This document shows, one piece after another, positions 60,560 through 64,000 of a DNA stretch of 64,000 nt. The notes beneath the pieces are model-generated. The model saw only the letters and a list, made by a program, of their open reading frames with translations, had not been told where the DNA came from and made no database searches. The first letter of the stretch is position 1. Each line of letters opens with the position of its first letter. This DNA is from Owenia fusiformis. Lineage: Eukaryota; Annelida; Polychaeta; Sabellida; Oweniidae. The DNA lies in the NCBI GenBank assembly GCA_903813345.2, contig CAIIXF020000003.1, positions 6,905,815-6,969,814 of the forward strand. Reading direction: 5' to 3'. The translations under genes were made by a program, and so were the position numbers.

Positions 60560-60735
60560 TAAATTGCAAAATAGAGTGGAAAAGAGAGAAATCAGTGAGA
60601 AATAAAGTAAATATGCATAAAGTTGATACTCTAAATTGTATAGAAATGCAAGAAAATTGAACAGTTTAATCAAATCTTAGAGAGAAATAGCATGAAATAA
60701 GCCAAGCAGACGGGTATTTCACTCAAGGTCACCCT
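60560..60735 (+). repeat. Dispersed repeat R1, copy 5
   Basis: GAAATAAAGTAAATATGCAT, CTCTAAATTGTATAGAAATG, CAAATCTTAGAGAGAAATAG, TGAAATAAGCCAAGCAGACG in order. Confidence 0.7.
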
Positions 60736-61029
60736 TTGTTACATTACCTTACCAGAATCTTTCATAAGTGATTCATTTTTCCTCTTTTCATAACTGTCTG
60801 AATTTTTCAGTTTTAAAGTTAAATTCTGTTTTCAGGCCATATTTGCACCCGGTTTGTTTAAATTCTAATTTATATAAAAAGTATTTTGACCAAAATAACT
60901 GGTCAACCTTTGTCATGTGAATTTTTCTTGAGGCTGATTGTCTAGACAATGTAGATTGCACATGACAAGAGAAGTCTTAATTAGAGGGGGGGGGGCAGGT
61001 AATGTCAAATGTTTAATATAAATAGAGAA

Positions 61030-61160
61030 AAACCTGTATATCCAAACACCTCTAATCTGAGCACCTCTTGATTTAATCTGAAATATGAACACATGCCAAT
61101 CTGAACACTTTTGGCTGGCCCCAGTCAGTTGTTCATGTCAGACGAGTTTTACTGTATTAT
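61030..61160 (-). repeat. Dispersed repeat R2, reverse copy 2
   Basis: ATCCAAACACCTCTAATCTG, AAATATGAACACATGCCAAT, CTGAACACTTTTGGCTGGCC and CGAGTTTTACTGTATT match the 51840-52070 copy. A more distant relative lies at 61545-61715. Confidence 0.65.
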
Positions 61161-61849
61161 GAAAGTAATAGTGTCTGTATCACATTAGGAGAAACAGAAT
61201 ATTGGTCTTGCTTCTCATGTGTCACAAAAGTGCAGGCCATGATGTAAAAGGGTCAAGTGCATGTATTACTCATTCTTTAAGAGTGAAAGTCTGTATTACA
61301 TAAGGTGCCCAGAACACAAGAGGGAAAACATCACATACTTGACATTTGGATATCCTGAAGGAATCCATTGTTTGTTGCCATGGTTTTCTGTCTGTTATTC
61401 CAGTAGATTTGCTGATAAAATCGCAGTAAAGGTCGCAAATAGCTTTTCCTTGTAAGAATATTTATATCTGGATTGTACGATATATTTAGATCCAAGTCTA
61501 TAACTAGCAGAATCGCCCCTTGGGAAATAAATGCAGAAAACCCTGTGTTATCTTAACACCCCCAAGACTGACCAAACATGTTCAGATTAGCAGGTATTCA
61601 CATTTCAAATTGTCTTTATATGTGAGGCAATGGGAGATAACAAATTCGGGGCCGAGGAAAGGTCTTCCCATTATGAGGTGTTCAGATATACAAGTTTCAC
61701 TGTGTTTTGAAAATGATTTTTATTCATCAAACTGGCAAACCTCCTCCTGGTGAATGAACCAAGAAGACACTCTCCCAGATTGCAAGCTGGCAATTAACAA
61801 CTGTCTATATTGATTGTCTATTACACCCCCAATCAGCACTCTAAAATCA

Positions 61850-62005
61850 CGGTACCATACGGTACATTAAGAGTTTGGTACCGTACGGTAGTATAGTGCC
61901 GTACAGTGTTCACTGTACTGTTTGGTACCGTTTTAGTCCATGGTACTGTACTGTACCATTATTTCACGGTACCGTACAGTACCATTTCCAAAACAGTTCC
62001 GTACG
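61850..62005. repeat. GGTACCGTACGGTACC palindromic cluster
   Basis: GGTACC, CCGTACGG, GTACAGT and TACTGTACTGTACC-type palindromes repeat across 150 bp with irregular spacing. Like the 1230-1452 array, the units are built around GTAC dyads, but the sequences differ. Confidence 0.75.
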
Positions 62006-62175
62006 GTTCTGTTGCAGATTTGCTGTATAATTATAATGCATTTAATATATATATCTGGATTCTAGGCTATATTTACAACCGAATTGTAGGTTACCATATA
62101 TATAATCAGGAGTCGTCAATATGTTTATATCTGGAATATACTTACAAGATATAATGTTAGAATATTGTTAATTAT

Positions 62176-62897
62176 CCCAACGAACGAAGTTCGTTAGGGA
62201 TATAGTGAAGCTCTCCGTCCGTCTGTCCGTCAGTCAGTCAGTCAGTCAGTCAGTCAGTCAGTCAGTCCGTCCGTCTGTCCGGAAGATAACTCAAATACTA
62301 GTTGACAGATTTTCTTCATATTTAGTGGAAACATGTATATTGGTGAAGAGTTTTACGCAAAAAAAAATAAATTTTCAAGATGGCCGCCGCTTTAAAACTG
62401 ACGGGACTTTTTCGCAAAAATCATAAATTTTTCATTCTAAACCAAAGTAATTAATATTATTGTTTGAAATTTCGGTAGTGTATTCACAACATTTATCTAT
62501 TTCACATATATTCAGTGTTTTTCATCCTGACCCCCAGGGGCCATGTATGGGGGGACAGGAAAACAGAAATTTTCGCTAATTTTTAGATCTCTCTGAAGTA
62601 TAGCTTTATTATACTCAAATGAAAGGCAATTAAGAGTAGATTGCAAATATTGTATGTCTAATGTACGATTTCGCAATAATTTTTCGATCCCTTCAAAGTA
62701 TGGCTATATTATACTCAAATTGAAGGAATTTTGGAGTAGATCACATTTATGGTATTATTTTTCAGATTTGTACCTCAGAAAATTCAAAATGGCTGCTTTG
62801 CAGGAATTCGCAATTCTAAAATCTAATTTTTTCATTTTCAACCAAAGTAATGAGTATAATTGATTGGAATTCGGTAATTGATATTTTGTTCGTTGGG
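62176..62897. mobile_element. 722-bp inverted-repeat element with (CAGT)n
   Basis: The ends CCCAACGAAC and, inverted, GTTCGTTGGG are perfect 10-bp inverted repeats. Just inside the left end is a GAACGAAGTTCGTT palindrome, then a (CAGT)n tract (about 62230-62267) flanked by CCGTCCGTCTGTCC. Two related internal blocks (about 62365-62465 and 62780-62870) each have AAxATGGC, TTTTTCATT and ACCAAAGTAAT. No transposase is visible. Confidence 0.75.
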
Positions 62898-63074
62898 ATT
62901 TGCTACTCCGCGGAGTTGCCATTATCTAGTTATCAGATTTATTTACATCTTGATTGTAGGTAATATAACCCCTGGATTATAATAAATAATATATTTTATT
63001 TGAAATACATGTTGGTATTGCATACAATGTTACTCATCAAACCTATCTTATTTTTTTGATTTTTATATTTCCAG

Positions 63075-63454
63075 TGAAATATTTACGGGAAGTGACACCC
63101 TATTTCCGCAAGTCATCTGCACTCAATGACCTCGGATGGGGGACCCCTGAGGGATCAAAAGGAGATCGCAACAGTCAAGTCTCGGAAAAAAAGACAATAC
63201 CATTAAGACTATGTTATTTATGTCGAAACCTAACAATGCCTGATTCGGAAAATAGGACAATTGAATTACACAGTCCCGATGCTAAAAGTTCATGTATATT
63301 ACGGTGCCCGGATGAACAAACTATGTCAGAGTGGTTTCATAATTTACATTCAAATATTGAGTTGCTTACACATATAGCCATGGCGGAAGTGAATCAGAAT
63401 ATAGGGGGAGGTACTCCCAGAGAGATTAAACACATGGGATGGTTGGCTGAACAG
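63075..63454 (+). CDS. Syntrophin, coding exon 2 (PDZ end and second PH1 half)
   Basis: Acceptor TTTCCAG|TG joins exon 1 in phase 1 to read VKYLREVTPYFRK, the standard end of the syntrophin PDZ. IPLRLCYLCRNL, ENRTIELHSPDAK and TMSEWFHNLHSNI are the second half of the split PH1 domain. REIKHMGWLAEQ precedes the donor GTATGT at 63455 in phase 0 and matches the family. The remaining exons (PH2 and the SU domain) lie beyond the window. The frame continues open through the donor into the repeat array, so the exon's real end is uncertain. Confidence 0.92.
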
Positions 63455-64000
63455 GTATGTACCTTATTTTTACAAGGGGGAGACACTCCTAGAGAGATTA
63501 AACACATGGGTTGGTTGGCTGAACAGGTATGTACCTTAGTTTTACAAGGGGGAGGCATTCCCAGAGAGATTAAACACATGGGTTGGTTGGCTGAACAGGT
63601 ATGTACCTTAGTTTTACAAGGGGGAGGCACTCCCAGAGAGATTAAACACATGGGGTGGTTGGCTGAACAGGTATGTACCTTAGTTTTACAAGGGGGAGGC
63701 ACTCCCAGAGAGATTAAACACATGGGGTGGTTGGCTGAACAGGTATGTACCTTAGTTTTACAAGGGGGAGGCATTCCCAGAGAGATTAAACACATGGGTT
63801 GGTTGGCTGAACAGGTATGTACCATAGTTTTACAAGGGGGAGGCACTCCCAGAGAGATTAAACACTTGGGGTGGTTGGCTGAACAGGTATGTACCTTATT
63901 TTTACAAGGGGGAGACACTCCTAGAGAGATTAAACACATGGGTTGGTTGGCTGAACAGGTATGTACCTTAGTTTTACAAGGGGGAGGCACTTTCAGAGAG
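63404..64000 (+). repeat. 72-bp in-frame tandem array of an exon end plus its splice donor
   Basis: Eight donor sites (CAG|GTATGT) occur at 63455, 63527, 63599, 63671, 63743, 63815, 63887 and 63959, exactly 72 bp apart, plus a partial unit at the window edge. Each unit carries GGGTPREIKHMGWLAEQ (the end of syntrophin coding exon 2) then VCTLVLQ, with no stop codon in that frame. Units 63455-63526 and 63887-63958 are nearly identical (both have GACACTCCTAGAG), suggesting a six-unit higher-order period. The frame at 63394-63990 on the minus strand is its shadow. Confidence 0.95.

Larger units (their letters stand above)
40021..63074 (+). other. First large intron of syntrophin (about 23 kb)
   Basis: The phase-1 donor at 40021 and acceptor TTTCCAG| at 63074 define the intron. 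It contains several inverted-repeat elements, five minisatellites, four copies of the R1 repeat and many copies of the R2 family. It also holds one probable cassette exon (56384-56542). The remaining sequence is AT-rich with no other coding frame I can support. Confidence 0.85.

Noticed and set aside
63455-63526. 72-bp units as alternating microexons with TTTTACAAG acceptors
   Set aside because: The implied intron would be 22 bp, too short, and the implied 50-bp exon breaks the frame, whereas read-through keeps it.
63394-63990. 198-aa minus-strand frame with PPPCKTKVHTCSANQP repeats
   Set aside because: Antisense shadow of the 72-bp array whose plus strand is the syntrophin coding frame.
1-64000. 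tRNA, rRNA or CRISPR features
   Set aside because: No cloverleaf with a T-loop GTTCGANTC in the right context, no ribosomal RNA sequence and no regular repeat-spacer array were found by eye; a covariance-model scan would settle tRNAs.

Overview
This window is metazoan nuclear DNA. It is AT-rich, its genes are split by GT-AG introns, and the intergenic and intronic space is full of short inverted-repeat elements, minisatellites and G/C homopolymer runs. The gene set (snail, foxQ1, an SLC46 transporter, a DUSP3-like phosphatase, a syntrophin) together with the repeat style suggests an invertebrate, probably a non-vertebrate deuterostome such as a hemichordate. The species cannot be fixed from the sequence alone.

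Layout. 1-4.2 kb: palindromic repeats and the probable 3' UTR of snail. 4.3-8.1 kb (-): a two-exon snail gene with a SNAG domain and five zinc fingers, and a TATA/CCAAT/GC-box promoter just upstream. 8.3-14.4 kb: intergenic, with degenerate AAC-rich repeats. 14.5-16.6 kb (+): a single-exon leucine-rich-repeat membrane receptor. 19.0-20.1 kb (+): an intronless forkhead gene of the FoxQ1 type with an eh1-like motif. 21.1-22.4 kb: a broken partial copy of the 3' end of the next gene. 23.0-29.2 kb (-): a six-exon ankyrin-repeat gene of unknown function (1004 aa by my splicing). 32.1-34.6 kb (+): a four-exon SLC46-like transporter (529 aa). 35.9-37.2 kb (+): a three-coding-exon atypical dual-specificity phosphatase (218 aa). 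39.5 kb to the right edge (+): the 5' half of a syntrophin gene, with a 23-kb first intron filled with repeats.

Most notable observations. (1) A 159-bp open segment at 56384-56542 inside the syntrophin intron has good splice sites and exactly the phase needed for a cassette exon (phase 1 in, phase 1 out). It would insert about 53 Arg/Ser-rich residues at the end of the PDZ domain. (2) The 3' end of syntrophin coding exon 2, together with its splice donor, is amplified as a 72-bp (24-codon) tandem array that stays open to the window edge and repeats the donor site eight times. (3) Several non-autonomous inverted-repeat elements begin CACTGGT or CAGTGATC and have 5-bp target duplications; one is a nearly perfect 535-bp foldback. 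(4) Snail and syntrophin lie within 31 kb of each other, which fits the vertebrate pairs SNAI1/SNTA1, SNAI2/SNTB1 and SNAI3/SNTB2, each on one human chromosome.

No operon-like cooperation is expected. Snail and FoxQ1 are developmental transcription factors, syntrophin belongs to the dystrophin complex, and the other genes are probably independent. All exon boundaries were read by eye from splice consensus and phase; none is supported here by transcript data.
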